Notes under the pieces: generated by a model
The model's database searches: none
Told to the model about the DNA's origin: nothing
What the model saw: only the letters and a program-made list of their open reading frames with translations
Part shown: piece by piece, positions 41,979-51,041 of the stretch
Position numbering within the stretch: position 1 is the stretch's first letter
Layout: each line of letters begins with the position of its first letter
Made by a program: the position numbers and the translations under genes
Source of the DNA: Mordavella massiliensis
GTDB lineage: Bacteria > Bacillota > Clostridia > Lachnospirales > Lachnospiraceae
DNA length: 64,000 bases
Direction of reading: 5' to 3'
NCBI RefSeq assembly: GCF_016901695.1
Contig: NZ_JACJKS010000004.1
Coordinates: 124,001 to 188,000 of the forward strand

Positions 41979-43322
41979 GTGGAAACAGATATGACAGTCG
42001 GAAGCCCGTACCGGGTGATCCTCGGATTTACGATGCCCATCTTCATAGGCAATATATTTCAGCAGCTCTACAATATGGCGGACGCGGTGATCGTCGGCAA
42101 GTTCGTGGGCCCAAACGCGCTGGCGGCGGTTGGGTCCTGCGGTACGCTGATGTTTCTCATCCTGGGATTCCTGCAGGGGCTGACGGCCGGATTTACTGTG
42201 ATCACGGCCCAGCACTTCGGCGCCGGCAACATGAAGGCCATGCGGCAGTCCGTGGGGTCGGCCTGTATCCTGTCAGCTGTGGTCTCTGTCCTTATGACGG
42301 CCCTGAGCATGTCCATGATGAAGCAGATCCTGCACTGGATGAATACGCCGCCGGAGATCTACCGGGAGGCATACGGCTATATCATGGTGATCTGCGCCGG
42401 CATCGTGGCCCAGGTGCTCTACAACCTTCTGGCCAGCATCCTGCGGGCCCTCGGAAACAGCAAGGTGCCCCTCTACTTCCTGATCCTGGCGGCTTTCCTG
42501 AATGTCGTGCTGGATCTTGTGTTTATCCTCGTCTTTCACATGGGGGCGGCCGGGGCGGCCTGGGCCACGGTCATCTCCCAGGGGGTGTCCGGCGTTGCCT
42601 GCCTGGTCTACATTTTTAAGGCAGTGCCGGACCTTCATCTGCGCAGGGAGGATCTGAGGCTGCACGCCGGCCTGTCCGCCTGGCAGATGAAGATCGGCCT
42701 TCCCATGGCGCTGCAGTACTCCATCACGGCCATCGGGACTATTATGGTCCAGGCTGCCCTCAACACGCTGGGAGCCCTCAGCGTGGCCAGCTTTGCGGCG
42801 GCCAGCAAGATCGAGCAGGTGGTGAGCCAGGCCTATGTGGCGCTGGGCACGACCATGGCCACATACTGCGCCCAGAATACCGGGGCCGGCAGGTGGGACC
42901 GCCTGCGGAAAGGCTTCCGCTCCGCCACGGTGATCGGCAGCATCTACGCGGTGCTGGCAGGCGGTCTGATCTTCCTCGCCGGCAGGTACATGGTAGTGCT
43001 CTTTGTCTCCGAGCAGGTGGGCGAGATCATGCATCTGGCGGACATCTACCTGAAGTGCGCGGGAGCCATGTTCATCCCGCTGGCGGTGGTCAACATCTAC
43101 CGCAACGGCATCCAGGGCATGGGGTACGCCCTCCTTCCCATGATGGCCGGCGTGGCGGAGCTGATCGGGCGGGGCGTGGTGGCCCTTGTCTCCGCCGCCA
43201 AAGGAAGCTACATCGGTACCTGTATGGCGAGCCCGGCGGCCTGGGTGCTGGCCGGCGCCCTTCTGCTCGCCATGTATTTCTTCATCATGAAACCCCACCG
43301 GGAGCAGGAAAAACAGGCGTAA
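41979..43322 (+). CDS. MATE-family exporter, second
   Basis: A 447-residue 12-helix MATE transporter. It opens VGSPYRVILGFTMPIFIGNI followed by FQQLYNMADAVIVGKFVGP, the usual first helix, and has the matching second-half segment VVSQAYVALGTTMATYCAQN. The start is GTG at 41979, 8 bases after AAGGAGGAG; an ATG at 41991 would be too far. It is not a close copy of the MATE gene at 36778-38109 (different first-helix motif and C-terminus). The pyrH promoter follows closely, so it is a single-gene unit. Confidence 0.92.
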   Translation: METDMTVGSPYRVILGFTMPIFIGNIFQQLYNMADAVIVGKFVGPNALAAVGSCGTLMFLILGFLQGLTAGFTVITAQHFGAGNMKAMRQSVGSACILSAVVSVLMTALSMSMMKQILHWMNTPPEIYREAYGYIMVICAGIVAQVLYNLLASILRALGNSKVPLYFLILAAFLNVVLDLVFILVFHMGAAGAAWATVISQGVSGVACLVYIFKAVPDLHLRREDLRLHAGLSAWQMKIGLPMALQYSITAIGTIMVQAALNTLGALSVASFAAASKIEQVVSQAYVALGTTMATYCAQNTGAGRWDRLRKGFRSATVIGSIYAVLAGGLIFLAGRYMVVLFVSEQVGEIMHLADIYLKCAGAMFIPLAVVNIYRNGIQGMGYALLPMMAGVAELIGRGVVALVSAAKGSYIGTCMASPAAWVLAGALLLAMYFFIMKPHREQEKQA

Positions 43323-43331
43323 AAAAGGAAG

Positions 43332-43360
43332 TTCCCTTTTTATGAGACCTATGCTATACT
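43332..43360 (+). promoter_or_regulatory. Promoter of pyrH-frr-uppS-cdsA-dxr-rseP
   Basis: An extended -10 (TGC-TATACT, 43352-43360) with a weak -35 TTCCCT (43332-43337), spacer 17, 36 bases before the pyrH start. Confidence 0.6.
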
Positions 43361-43395
43361 TTACTTTAGGTATGCACGAAAGGAGTATAACTTGT

Positions 43396-44091
43396 ATGAA
43401 AAGAGTGCTGTTGAAGCTGAGCGGCGAGGCTCTGGCAGGAGACAAGAAGACCGGATTTGACGAGGAGACCTGCATCGGCGTTGCCAGGCAGGTGAAGCAG
43501 ATCGTGGACAGCGGCTGCCAGGTGGCGATCGTGACAGGAGGCGGGAACTTCTGGAGAGGGCGGACAAGCGAGACCATCGACCGGACGAAGGCGGATCAGA
43601 TCGGGATGCTTGCCACGGTCATGAACTGCATTTACGTGTCCGACATCTTCCGCCATGTGGGCATGAAGACCGAGGTGTTCACCCCCTTTGTGTGCGGTGC
43701 GTTTACCACCCTGTTTTCCAAGGACAGGGCTGTGGAGGCGCTGGAGCAGGGCAAGGTGGTCTTCTTCGCGGGCGGAACGGGACATCCCTATTTCTCCACT
43801 GACACGGGAGCGGTCCTGCGCGCCATCGAGATCGAGGCGGACGCCATGCTTCTGGCCAAGGCCATAGACGGGATCTATGACAGCGATCCGAAGACGAACC
43901 CGGACGCGAAGAAGTACGATGAGATCTCCATTCAGGAGATCATTGACAGGAAACTGATGGCGGTGGATCTGACCGCGTCCATCATGTGCCTGGAGAACAG
44001 GATGCCCATGCTGGTGTTCGGCCTGAACGAGAAGAACAGCATCGTGGAGACCATGTCAGGGAACTTTACCGGCACGAAGGTGACCGTGTAG
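43396..44091 (+). CDS. pyrH: UMP kinase
   Basis: A 231-residue hexameric bacterial UMP kinase of the amino-acid-kinase fold, converting UMP to UDP. Motifs are KRVLLKLSGEAL, VTGGGNFWRGR, the UMP-binding stretch around GMLATVMNCIYV, VVFFAGGTGHPYFSTDT and the ATP-binding DGIYDSDPKTNPDA. The start at 43396 is behind AAAGGAG; the frame extends to 43342 without family similarity. It leads the conserved bacterial cluster pyrH-frr, here without rpsB-tsf, which lies about 35 kb away. Confidence 0.97.
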   Translation: MKRVLLKLSGEALAGDKKTGFDEETCIGVARQVKQIVDSGCQVAIVTGGGNFWRGRTSETIDRTKADQIGMLATVMNCIYVSDIFRHVGMKTEVFTPFVCGAFTTLFSKDRAVEALEQGKVVFFAGGTGHPYFSTDTGAVLRAIEIEADAMLLAKAIDGIYDSDPKTNPDAKKYDEISIQEIIDRKLMAVDLTASIMCLENRMPMLVFGLNEKNSIVETMSGNFTGTKVTV

Positions 44092-44118
44092 CATAAAAGT
44101 ATAAGGGAGGAAACATCC

Positions 44119-44670
44119 ATGAATGAAAGACTGAAAGTATACGAGGACAAGATGAAAAAGACCCAGGCGAACCTGGAGGGCGAGCTGATGACGATCCGCG
44201 CGGGCCGCGCCAACCCGAACGTGCTCAACAAGATCATGGTGGACTACTACGGATCTCCCACGCCGATCCAGCAGGTGGCCAACGTATCCGTGCCGGAGCC
44301 CCGCATGATCCAGATCCAGCCCTGGGAGAAGAGCATGCTCAAGGTGATCGAGAAGGCCATCAACATGTCTGAACTGGGCATCAACCCGACCAACGACGGC
44401 TCCTGCGTGCGCCTGATCTTCCCGGAGCTGACGGAGGAGCGCAGAAAAGAGCTTGTAAAGGACGTGCGCAAGAAGGGCGAGCAGGCCAAGGTGGCCATCC
44501 GCAACATCCGCCGGGACGGCAACGACGCCTTCAAGAAACTGAAGGGAAGCGATGTGTCCGAGGATGAGATCAAGGATCTGGAAGACGAGCTGCAGAAGCT
44601 GACGGACAAGGCCATCAAGGAAGTGGACAAGGCTGTGGAGAACAAGTCCAAAGAGGTCATGACAGTCTAG
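44119..44670 (+). CDS. frr: Ribosome recycling factor
   Basis: A 183-residue RRF that splits post-termination ribosomes with EF-G. It shows the whole family pattern: MKKTQANLEGELMTIRAGRA, the hinge near YYGSPTPIQQVANVSVPEPR, and IRRDGNDAFKKLKGSDVSED in the long three-helix bundle. Length is the standard 183-186. It lies 27 bases after pyrH and 80 bases before uppS. Confidence 0.97.
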   Translation: MNERLKVYEDKMKKTQANLEGELMTIRAGRANPNVLNKIMVDYYGSPTPIQQVANVSVPEPRMIQIQPWEKSMLKVIEKAINMSELGINPTNDGSCVRLIFPELTEERRKELVKDVRKKGEQAKVAIRNIRRDGNDAFKKLKGSDVSEDEIKDLEDELQKLTDKAIKEVDKAVENKSKEVMTV

Positions 44671-44750
44671 AACAGAATCAGAAGATACATGAGGGGGACG
44701 GGACAGAAGCGAAGATGTACCCGTCTTTCTCTGCGAAGGGAGATACTGCG

Positions 44751-45476
44751 ATGAATGTACCAAGGCATGTGGCCATCATCCTGGACGGGAACGGACGGTG
44801 GGCCAGGTCCAAGGGGATGCCACGCAATTACGGCCATGCACAGGGGAGCAAAAACGTGGAGAGGATCTGCGAGGAGGCCTGGAGGATGGGGATCAAATAC
44901 CTGACCGTGTACGCCTTTTCTACGGAGAACTGGAACCGCCCGAAAGAGGAAGTGGACGCGCTCATGAAGCTGCTCCGCAACTACATGAAGACCTGTCTGA
45001 AGACGGCGGCGAAGAACGATATGAAGGTCCGGGTGATCGGCGACAAGACGAAGCTGGACGACGACATCCGCAGCCGCATCGATGAGCTGGAGAAGGCCAC
45101 GGTGAACAACGGGGGGCTGAATTTCCAGATCGCCCTCAACTACGGGAGCCGGGACGAGATCATCCGGGCCGTCCGCAAGGCGGCGCAGGACGTGAAGGAC
45201 GGGGCGCTTCAGCCGGAGGATATCACGCCGGATGTCTTTGACTCCTATCTGGACACCCGGGGCATCCCGGATCCGGACCTCCTGATCCGCACAAGCGGCG
45301 AGGAGCGGCTGTCCAACTTCCTCCTCTGGCAGCTTGCCTACTCGGAATTCTACTTCACGGATGTGCTCTGGCCGGATTTCACAAAGGAGGAGCTTGTGAA
45401 GGCCATTGAACAGTACAATGGAAGAGACCGGCGCTACGGCGGCGTGGAGAAGAAGGAGGACGGGGACAATGTTTAA
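44751..45476 (+). CDS. uppS: Isoprenyl transferase (undecaprenyl diphosphate synthase)
   Basis: A 241-residue cis-prenyltransferase making the C55 lipid carrier for cell-wall synthesis. Motifs are HVAIILDGNGRWA with catalytic D12, GSKNVERI, YAFSTENWNRP, and the closing DLLIRTSGEERLSNFLLWQL, then DVLWPDF. The ATG at 44751 has AAGGGAG 8 bases upstream. The gene overlaps the start of cdsA by 8 bases, suggesting coupled translation. Confidence 0.97.
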   Translation: MNVPRHVAIILDGNGRWARSKGMPRNYGHAQGSKNVERICEEAWRMGIKYLTVYAFSTENWNRPKEEVDALMKLLRNYMKTCLKTAAKNDMKVRVIGDKTKLDDDIRSRIDELEKATVNNGGLNFQIALNYGSRDEIIRAVRKAAQDVKDGALQPEDITPDVFDSYLDTRGIPDPDLLIRTSGEERLSNFLLWQLAYSEFYFTDVLWPDFTKEELVKAIEQYNGRDRRYGGVEKKEDGDNV

Positions 45477-46266
45477 GACGAGACTTCTGAGCGGGATCGT
45501 GCTGGTGATCATCCTGATCGCCACGGTCGGATACGGCGGCTATGTGCTGTTCGGCGTGCTGGCGGCCATCAGCCTGATCGGCATGAGCGAGCTATACAAG
45601 GTGGTGGATGTGCACACGAAGGCCCTGGGGGCGGTGGGGTACATCGGGGCCGTCTGCTACTACGGCCTTCTGTTTACAGGGCAGATGGAGTGGATGACAG
45701 CCCTGACCATCCTCTTTCTGGTGGCGGTCATGGCAGTGTATGTATTTGCCTTCCCGGCGTTTCGCACGGAGCAGGTGATGGTCGCATTTTTCGGCCTGTT
45801 CTACGTGGCTGTCATGCTCTCCTACGTGTACCAGACAAGGATGCTGCCCGACGGCCATGTGGCTGTCTGGCTGATCTTTTTGAGTTCCTGGGGATGCGAT
45901 ACATGCGCGTACTGCGTGGGCATGCTGATCGGGAAGCATAAGATGGCGCCCCGCTTAAGCCCGAAGAAATCCGTGGAAGGCGGCGTGGGCGGCGTTCTTG
46001 GGGCGGCGCTTCTGGGAGCCCTCTTCTCCCTGGCCATGAACCAGTGGGGCGGAGCGGACGTGGACCCGGCGTTCTACGCGGTCATCTGCGGCGCGGGCGG
46101 CATCATCTCCCAGATCGGGGACCTGGCGGCGTCCGCCATCAAGCGAAACCACGACGTGAAGGATTACGGCAGGCTGATCCCGGGGCACGGCGGCATCCTG
46201 GACCGGTTTGACAGCGTGATCTTCACCGCGCCGGTCATCTATTACCTGGCCGTGCTGATCGGATAG
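45469..46266 (+). CDS. cdsA: Phosphatidate cytidylyltransferase
   Basis: A 265-residue membrane enzyme forming CDP-diacylglycerol from phosphatidate and CTP. There are about seven hydrophobic segments. The family signature is in the last 80 residues: LSPKKSVEGGVGGVLGAA, then GDLAASAIKRNHDVKDYGRL and IPGHGGILDRFDS. The start at 45469 lies within the end of uppS and behind AAGGAGG. It fits the uppS-cdsA-dxr-rseP envelope block. Confidence 0.96.
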   Translation: MFKTRLLSGIVLVIILIATVGYGGYVLFGVLAAISLIGMSELYKVVDVHTKALGAVGYIGAVCYYGLLFTGQMEWMTALTILFLVAVMAVYVFAFPAFRTEQVMVAFFGLFYVAVMLSYVYQTRMLPDGHVAVWLIFLSSWGCDTCAYCVGMLIGKHKMAPRLSPKKSVEGGVGGVLGAALLGALFSLAMNQWGGADVDPAFYAVICGAGGIISQIGDLAASAIKRNHDVKDYGRLIPGHGGILDRFDSVIFTAPVIYYLAVLIG

Positions 46267-46296
46267 AAGCCGGCGGGACAGAAAGGAAGAGAAGAG

Positions 46297-47448
46297 ATGA
46301 AACGAATCGCCATACTCGGCTCCACGGGATCCATCGGCACGCAGACGCTGGAGGTGGTCCGGGAGAACGGGGATATAGAAGTCACAGCCCTGGCGGCAGG
46401 GCGCAACATCGATCTGCTGGAGCGGCAGATCCGGGAGTTCGGCCCGAAGCTGGCGGCCGTCTGGGACGAGAAGCTGGCGGCGGATTTAAGAGGGCGGGTC
46501 CGGGACCTGGACGTGGAGATCGCATCCGGCATGGACGGCCTGATCCGGGTATCAACGGAGGAGAAGGCGGATATACTTGTAACAGCCATTGTCGGCATGA
46601 TCGGGATCCGTCCCACCATCGAGGCCATCCGGGCAGGCAAGGACATTGCGCTCGCCAACAAGGAGACGCTTGTGACGGCGGGCCACATCATCATGCCCCT
46701 GGCCAGGGAGAGGGGCGTGTCCATCCTGCCGGTAGACAGCGAGCACAGCGCCATCTTCCAGTCCCTGCAGGGCGGGCAGGAGAAGGCGCTTAAGAAGATC
46801 CTTCTCACCGCGTCGGGCGGTCCCTTCCGGGGAAGGAAGAAGGCGGACCTGGCGGGCGTGCAGGTGGAGGATGCCCTGAAGCATCCGAACTGGGAGATGG
46901 GGCGCAAGATCACCATCGACTCCTCGACGATGGTCAACAAGGGGCTGGAAGTCATCGAGGCAAAATGGCTCTTCGGCGTGGACGTGGACCAGATCCAGGT
47001 GGTGGTGCAGCCCCAGAGCGTGGTCCACTCCATGGTAGAGTACGAGGACGGGGCTGTGATCGCCCAGCTCGGCACGCCGGACATGAAGCTTCCCATCCAG
47101 TACGCCCTCTACTATCCGCAGCGGCGGTATCTGCCCGGGGAGCGGCTGGATTTCTGGAGCATCGGGAAACTGGAATTTGAGAAACCGGACACAGAGACGT
47201 TCGGGGCGCTCGCGCTGGCCTACGAGGCGGGGCACGCCGGCGGCAGCCTCCCGACGGTCTTCAACGCGGCGAACGAGAAGGCGGTGGCCCTGTTCCTGGA
47301 GCGCAGGATCGGCTACCTGGAGATCACGGAGCTGATCCGGGCGTGCATGGAGGAGCACGTCAACATCCCGTCCCCGACGCTGGAGGAGATCCTTGACACG
47401 GAGGCGGGCGTATATGCATATATTGACAGCAGACTTGGCAGGAGGTAG
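46297..47448 (+). CDS. dxr: 1-deoxy-D-xylulose 5-phosphate reductoisomerase
   Basis: A 383-residue enzyme of the MEP isoprenoid pathway. The NADPH-binding start is IAILGSTGSIGTQTLEVV. The substrate and metal site includes ANKETLVTAGH, LPVDSEHSAIFQSLQG and LTASGGPFRG, then KHPNWEMGRKITIDSSTMVN and KGLEVIEAKWLF. Length is close to the usual 380-400. It supplies precursors for UppS, two genes upstream. rseP follows after 3 bases. Confidence 0.97.
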   Translation: MKRIAILGSTGSIGTQTLEVVRENGDIEVTALAAGRNIDLLERQIREFGPKLAAVWDEKLAADLRGRVRDLDVEIASGMDGLIRVSTEEKADILVTAIVGMIGIRPTIEAIRAGKDIALANKETLVTAGHIIMPLARERGVSILPVDSEHSAIFQSLQGGQEKALKKILLTASGGPFRGRKKADLAGVQVEDALKHPNWEMGRKITIDSSTMVNKGLEVIEAKWLFGVDVDQIQVVVQPQSVVHSMVEYEDGAVIAQLGTPDMKLPIQYALYYPQRRYLPGERLDFWSIGKLEFEKPDTETFGALALAYEAGHAGGSLPTVFNAANEKAVALFLERRIGYLEITELIRACMEEHVNIPSPTLEEILDTEAGVYAYIDSRLGRR

Positions 47449-47451
47449 CAC

Positions 47452-48483
47452 TTGGGTATCATCATAGCAATCCTGATCTTCAGCTTTATCATCTTTTTCC
47501 ACGAGCTGGGGCATTTCACCCTGGCGAAGCTGAACCACATCGATGTGCAGGAGTTTTCCGTCGGCATGGGGCCGGCCATCTTTACGAAAGAGCACCGGGG
47601 GACGCTGTACGCGGTCCGGATCCTGCCCATCGGCGGATACTGCGCCATGGGGGAGGACGACGAGGCGACGGATTCCCCGTCGAATTTCAACAACAAATCC
47701 GTGTGGGCCCGCATATCCGTCATAGCGGCAGGCCCCGTCTTTAACTTCATCCTGGCTTTTGCCTGCGCGGTCGTCCTCGTGGCCATGGCGGGGTATGACC
47801 AGCCGGTGGCAGGCGGGGTGGACGAAGGCTATCCGGCCTATGAGGCGGGCATGCGTCCCGGCGACCGGATCGTGGAGATGAACGGAAAGAACATCCATCT
47901 GTTCAAGGAAGTGCAGGTGTACAATCAGTTCCATCAGGGCGAGACAGTGGAGCTGACGTATGAGCGGGACGGCAGGCAGTACACAGCCGATGTGACCCCT
48001 CTCTTTGACGAGGAGCTGCAGTATTACAGGCTGGGCATCACCAGCAGCGGCTACACGGCGGCCACGCCGCTGACAGCCCTTGAGTACGGCGCGTACGAGG
48101 TGAAATACTGGATCGACACAACGCTTCTGAGCCTGAAGATGCTGGTGACCGGGCGGGTGGGCGTTGACCAGCTCTCGGGGCCGGTGGGGATCGTGGACGT
48201 GGTGGACGACACCTACCAGGAGGCTAAGACCTACGGGACGGCTACCGTGGCTGTCAATATGCTGAACATCGCCATCCTGATCTCCGCCAACCTGGGCGTC
48301 ATGAACCTTTTGCCCCTGCCGGCGCTGGACGGGGGACGGCTCGTGTTCCTGGCCGTGGAGGCGGTGCGCAGGAAACGGATCCCGCCGGAGAAGGAGGGCT
48401 ACGTCCACTTTGCCGGGATTGTGCTTCTGATGGCCCTGATGGTGGTGGTCATGTTCAACGACATACAGAGAGTTTTCTTTTAG
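47452..48483 (+). CDS. rseP: RseP-type site-2 zinc metalloprotease
   Basis: A 343-residue membrane protease doing regulated intramembrane proteolysis of anti-sigma factors or signal peptide remnants. HELGH is at residues 17-21 in the first helix. The PDZ domain spans about 120-200 (GYPAYEAGMRPGDRIVEMNG), and the third metal ligand is in NLLPLPALDGGRLVF. The start is TTG at 47452 with GGAGGT 5 bases upstream, overlapping the end of dxr; no ATG fits. It is the last gene of the pyrH block, followed by a terminator. ispG, often next in Clostridia, is absent here. Confidence 0.95.
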   Translation: MGIIIAILIFSFIIFFHELGHFTLAKLNHIDVQEFSVGMGPAIFTKEHRGTLYAVRILPIGGYCAMGEDDEATDSPSNFNNKSVWARISVIAAGPVFNFILAFACAVVLVAMAGYDQPVAGGVDEGYPAYEAGMRPGDRIVEMNGKNIHLFKEVQVYNQFHQGETVELTYERDGRQYTADVTPLFDEELQYYRLGITSSGYTAATPLTALEYGAYEVKYWIDTTLLSLKMLVTGRVGVDQLSGPVGIVDVVDDTYQEAKTYGTATVAVNMLNIAILISANLGVMNLLPLPALDGGRLVFLAVEAVRRKRIPPEKEGYVHFAGIVLLMALMVVVMFNDIQRVFF

Positions 48484-48496
48484 GGAAGGCCTTGTT

Positions 48497-48541
48497 GGGG
48501 CGGCTTCTCCGCAGAAAAAAGCGGAGAGGCTGCCCCTTTTT
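48497..48541 (+). terminator. Terminator after rseP
   Basis: GGGGCGGCTTCTCCGC (48497-48512) and GCGGAGAGGCTGCCCC (48521-48536) pair with one mismatched position, followed by five T. Repeat copy C lies immediately after. Confidence 0.9.
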
Positions 48542-48546
48542 CATGC

Positions 48547-48590
48547 CGGCGGCGGGCCGGATGCCGGGCTTGGACAAAGGCCTTGCCAAT
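48547..48590. repeat. Divergent third copy of the terminator-associated repeat
   Basis: It shares GGCG-CG-GCC, then CCGGGCTTG and CCTTG in the same order and spacing as copies A and B, again directly after a terminator. Similarity is limited (about two thirds over the first 30 bases), so the relation is tentative. Confidence 0.4.
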
Positions 48591-48615
48591 TATTTAACAA
48601 AAATGGGAAAAACAG

Positions 48616-48644
48616 TTGAATTAGACGATAAAAAACCGTATAAT
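48616..48644 (+). promoter_or_regulatory. Promoter of the Na+-decarboxylase operon
   Basis: TTGAAT (48616-48621) and a perfect TATAAT (48639-48644), spacer 17. The start codon is 119 bases on. The leader can form GGTTTG (48663-48668) with CAAACC (48694-48699) and then CCTCTTCTGCGAGAGG; I recognise no riboswitch. Confidence 0.7.
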
Positions 48645-48762
48645 ATAATCGGCTGAAAATTTGGTTTGACTTTTTGCAATTGTCTAACATATGCAAACCT
48701 CTTCTGCGAGAGGGTGAGAGTAAAACCTTATTGAATATTTTAAGAAAATGGAGGGCTAGGTT

Positions 48763-50202
48763 ATGAGCAACATGGCAACAGAAAGTGCAGCAAGCCGCAG
48801 AATCACTTCTCTGCTTGATGCAGGCAGCTTTGTTGAGATCGGCGCCGGCGTGACAGCCAGATCCACTGATTTCAACATGCAGGAAACAAAAACTCCGGGA
48901 GACGGCGTCGTTACCGGATACGGAGTGATCGACGGCAATCTCGTCTACGTCTACAGCCAGGACGCGTCCGTGCTGGGCGGTTCCATGGGCGAGATGCATG
49001 CAAAGAAGATCGCCGCTGTCTACGACATGGCGATGAAGATGGGCGCTCCTGTGATCGGTCTTGTGGACTGTGCAGGTTTCCGGCTCCAGGAGGCGACAGA
49101 CGCGCTTGACGCATTCGGACAGCTCTATCTGAAGCAGGCGATGGCTTCCGGCGTTGTTCCCCAGATCACAGCGGTCTTCGGAAACTGCGGCGGCGGGCTG
49201 GCTACGATGGCAGCGCTGACAGACTTCACATTCATGGAGGGAAAGAACGCGAAACTGTTCGTGAACTCCCCCAACGCCATCCCGGGCAATACGGCCCAGA
49301 AGTGCGACACCGCTTCCGCGGCATTCCAGAGTGAGTCCGCAGGTCTTGTGGACGAAGTGGGAACAGAGGAGGAGATCCTGGCGGATATCCGGACGCTGAT
49401 CTGCATGCTTCCCTGCAACAACGAGGAGGACGCCTCCTACGATGAGTGCACGGACGACCTGAACCGCCTCTGCGACGGCATCGAGAATGCGGCGGAGGAT
49501 ACAGCCATCGCGCTGGCGCAGATCTCCGACAACGGCGTTGTGTTCGAGACGAAGAAGGACTACGCGAAGGATATGGTCACGGCTTTCATCCGCCTCAACG
49601 GCATGACGGTGGGCGCAGTTGCCAACCGCTCCAAAGTGTATGATGAGAACGCGGAGGTCAAAGAGGAGTTCGACGGCTCCCTGTCTACGGCCGGAGCCCG
49701 CAAGGCAGCTCAGTTCGTGAAGTTCTGCGACGCGTTCAACATCCCGGTCCTCACCCTTACCAATGTGACGGGATTTGACGCCTCCAAGTGCGCGGAGAGA
49801 AACCTCGCAAGGGAGACGGCAAAACTGATCTACGCCTTTGCGGACGCCACTGTCCCGAAGGTGAACGTGATCATCGGCAAGGCGTACGGAAGCGCCTATG
49901 TGGCGATGAACAGCAAGTCCCTCGGCGCGGATATGGTCTATGCGTGGCCGGATGCCGAGATCGGCATGATGGACGCGGACCTGGCGGCCCGGATCATGTA
50001 CGCGGACGCGGACAGGGCGGCGCAGAAGGAGAAGGCAGCCCAGTACAGGGATCTGCAGTCCAGCCCGGCCTGCGCAGCGGGACGCGGCTATGTGGATGCA
50101 GTCATCAGCCCGGCCGAGACACGCAAGTATATCATCGGGGCATTTGAGATGCTCTTCACAAAGAGAGAGGATCGTCCGGCAAAGAAACATGGAACGGTTT
50201 AG
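48763..50202 (+). CDS. mmdA: Acyl-CoA-type carboxyltransferase subunit (methylmalonyl-CoA decarboxylase alpha-like)
   Basis: A 479-residue crotonase-fold carboxyltransferase, with N- and C-terminal halves as in methylmalonyl-CoA decarboxylase alpha, PccB and 12S transcarboxylase. Visible parts are TPGDGVVTGYGVIDGNLVYV, the oxyanion-loop region FGNCGGGLATMAALTDF, FVKFCDAFNIPVLTLTNVTG and KVNVIIGKAYGSAYVAMNSK. It would move CO2 from an acyl-CoA onto biotin carried by the small protein encoded at 51042. GGAGGG precedes the ATG. It is first of five cotranscribed genes in the order alpha, delta, biotin carrier, beta, then a 5S-type protein. Substrate (methylmalonyl-, malonyl- or glutaconyl-CoA) is uncertain. 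Confidence 0.85.
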   Translation: MSNMATESAASRRITSLLDAGSFVEIGAGVTARSTDFNMQETKTPGDGVVTGYGVIDGNLVYVYSQDASVLGGSMGEMHAKKIAAVYDMAMKMGAPVIGLVDCAGFRLQEATDALDAFGQLYLKQAMASGVVPQITAVFGNCGGGLATMAALTDFTFMEGKNAKLFVNSPNAIPGNTAQKCDTASAAFQSESAGLVDEVGTEEEILADIRTLICMLPCNNEEDASYDECTDDLNRLCDGIENAAEDTAIALAQISDNGVVFETKKDYAKDMVTAFIRLNGMTVGAVANRSKVYDENAEVKEEFDGSLSTAGARKAAQFVKFCDAFNIPVLTLTNVTGFDASKCAERNLARETAKLIYAFADATVPKVNVIIGKAYGSAYVAMNSKSLGADMVYAWPDAEIGMMDADLAARIMYADADRAAQKEKAAQYRDLQSSPACAAGRGYVDAVISPAETRKYIIGAFEMLFTKREDRPAKKHGTV

Positions 50203-50216
50203 TGAGGTGAGACAAA

Positions 50217-51020
50217 TTGAAGAGAAAAATTAGCTTAATCATGTGCATGCTCGCAGTTGTGTTCGCCCTGGCAGGATGCAGTGGTCAGGACTCCGGCGTC
50301 GAGTACGACGAGGCAGTCATCGGAGAGGCCACAGAGTTCCTTGTTTCCTATTGCTCCACTGTGGACGATGCGACGGTCGAGCAGTGGAACAGCCTGTCTG
50401 ACGAGCAGCTGGAGATCCAGATGGCCCAGTCCGGCTATCCCTTTACGGCGGACAGCTTCCTCGGCTCCATGGATGCATGGAAGGCCGGCGTAGAGGAGTG
50501 CGGCGCATATCTGGGACACGACGAGTTCACGTACGAGGCGACCCAGACCCAGCTCTCCGCCACCACGACAGCGCAGTTCGAGGACAGGGACGCGGATCTG
50601 GAGATCATCTACAAGGCGGACGTGCGGGGCAACCTGCACCTGGACAGCCTGACAGTGAGCGGCAAGTACACTATGGGCGAGATCCTTGGAAAGGCAGGAC
50701 TGAACACACTTCTTGGCATGGGAACCGTGTTTGTGGTACTGATCATCATCAGCGTGATCATCTCCCTGCTGAAGTATATCCCGAAGTTTCTGGAGTCGTT
50801 CTCCAGGAAGGAAAAACCACAGGCAGCCCCGGCAGCGGCCCCGGCTCCGGCAGCAGCTCCGGCCCCGGCTCCTGCGCAGGAGGAAGAGGAACTGGCCGGC
50901 GATGAGGAGCTTGTGGCAGTCATGGCAGCAGCTATCGCGGCAGCAGAGGAAATTCCGGCGGACGGCTTCGTCGTGCGAAGCATCAGACGCCGCAGATCAA
51001 ATAAATGGAATAGAGCATAA
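50217..51020 (+). CDS. OadG/MmdD-related decarboxylase subunit with lipoprotein-like N-terminus
   Basis: A 267-residue protein. It has a lipobox-like signal (MLAVVFALAGCSG, Cys near 21), an extracellular domain of about 130 residues and a membrane helix near residues 165-187 (GMGTVFVVLIIISVIISLL). An Ala/Pro-rich cytoplasmic linker follows, then a tail, ELVAVMAAAIAAAEEI, ending FVVRSIRRRRSNKWN, which is the typical end of OadG/MmdD small subunits. Classical OadG is under 120 residues, so the external domain is an addition. It starts with TTG at 50217 behind GAGGTGAG. It probably anchors the biotin carrier and carboxyltransferases to the membrane pump. Confidence 0.82.
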   Translation: MKRKISLIMCMLAVVFALAGCSGQDSGVEYDEAVIGEATEFLVSYCSTVDDATVEQWNSLSDEQLEIQMAQSGYPFTADSFLGSMDAWKAGVEECGAYLGHDEFTYEATQTQLSATTTAQFEDRDADLEIIYKADVRGNLHLDSLTVSGKYTMGEILGKAGLNTLLGMGTVFVVLIIISVIISLLKYIPKFLESFSRKEKPQAAPAAAPAPAAAPAPAPAQEEEELAGDEELVAVMAAAIAAAEEIPADGFVVRSIRRRRSNKWNRA

Positions 51021-51041
51021 CCGGATCAGGAGGATATGAAA

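Noticed and set aside
36778-43322. Genomic island or prophage containing the toxin loci and both MATE genes.
   Set aside because: No integrase, tRNA target, attachment repeats or phage structural genes were seen, and base composition looks like the surroundings.
48645-48762. A riboswitch in the leader of the Na+-decarboxylase operon.
   Set aside because: Two small stems can be drawn, but none matches a known riboswitch core such as cobalamin or glycine.
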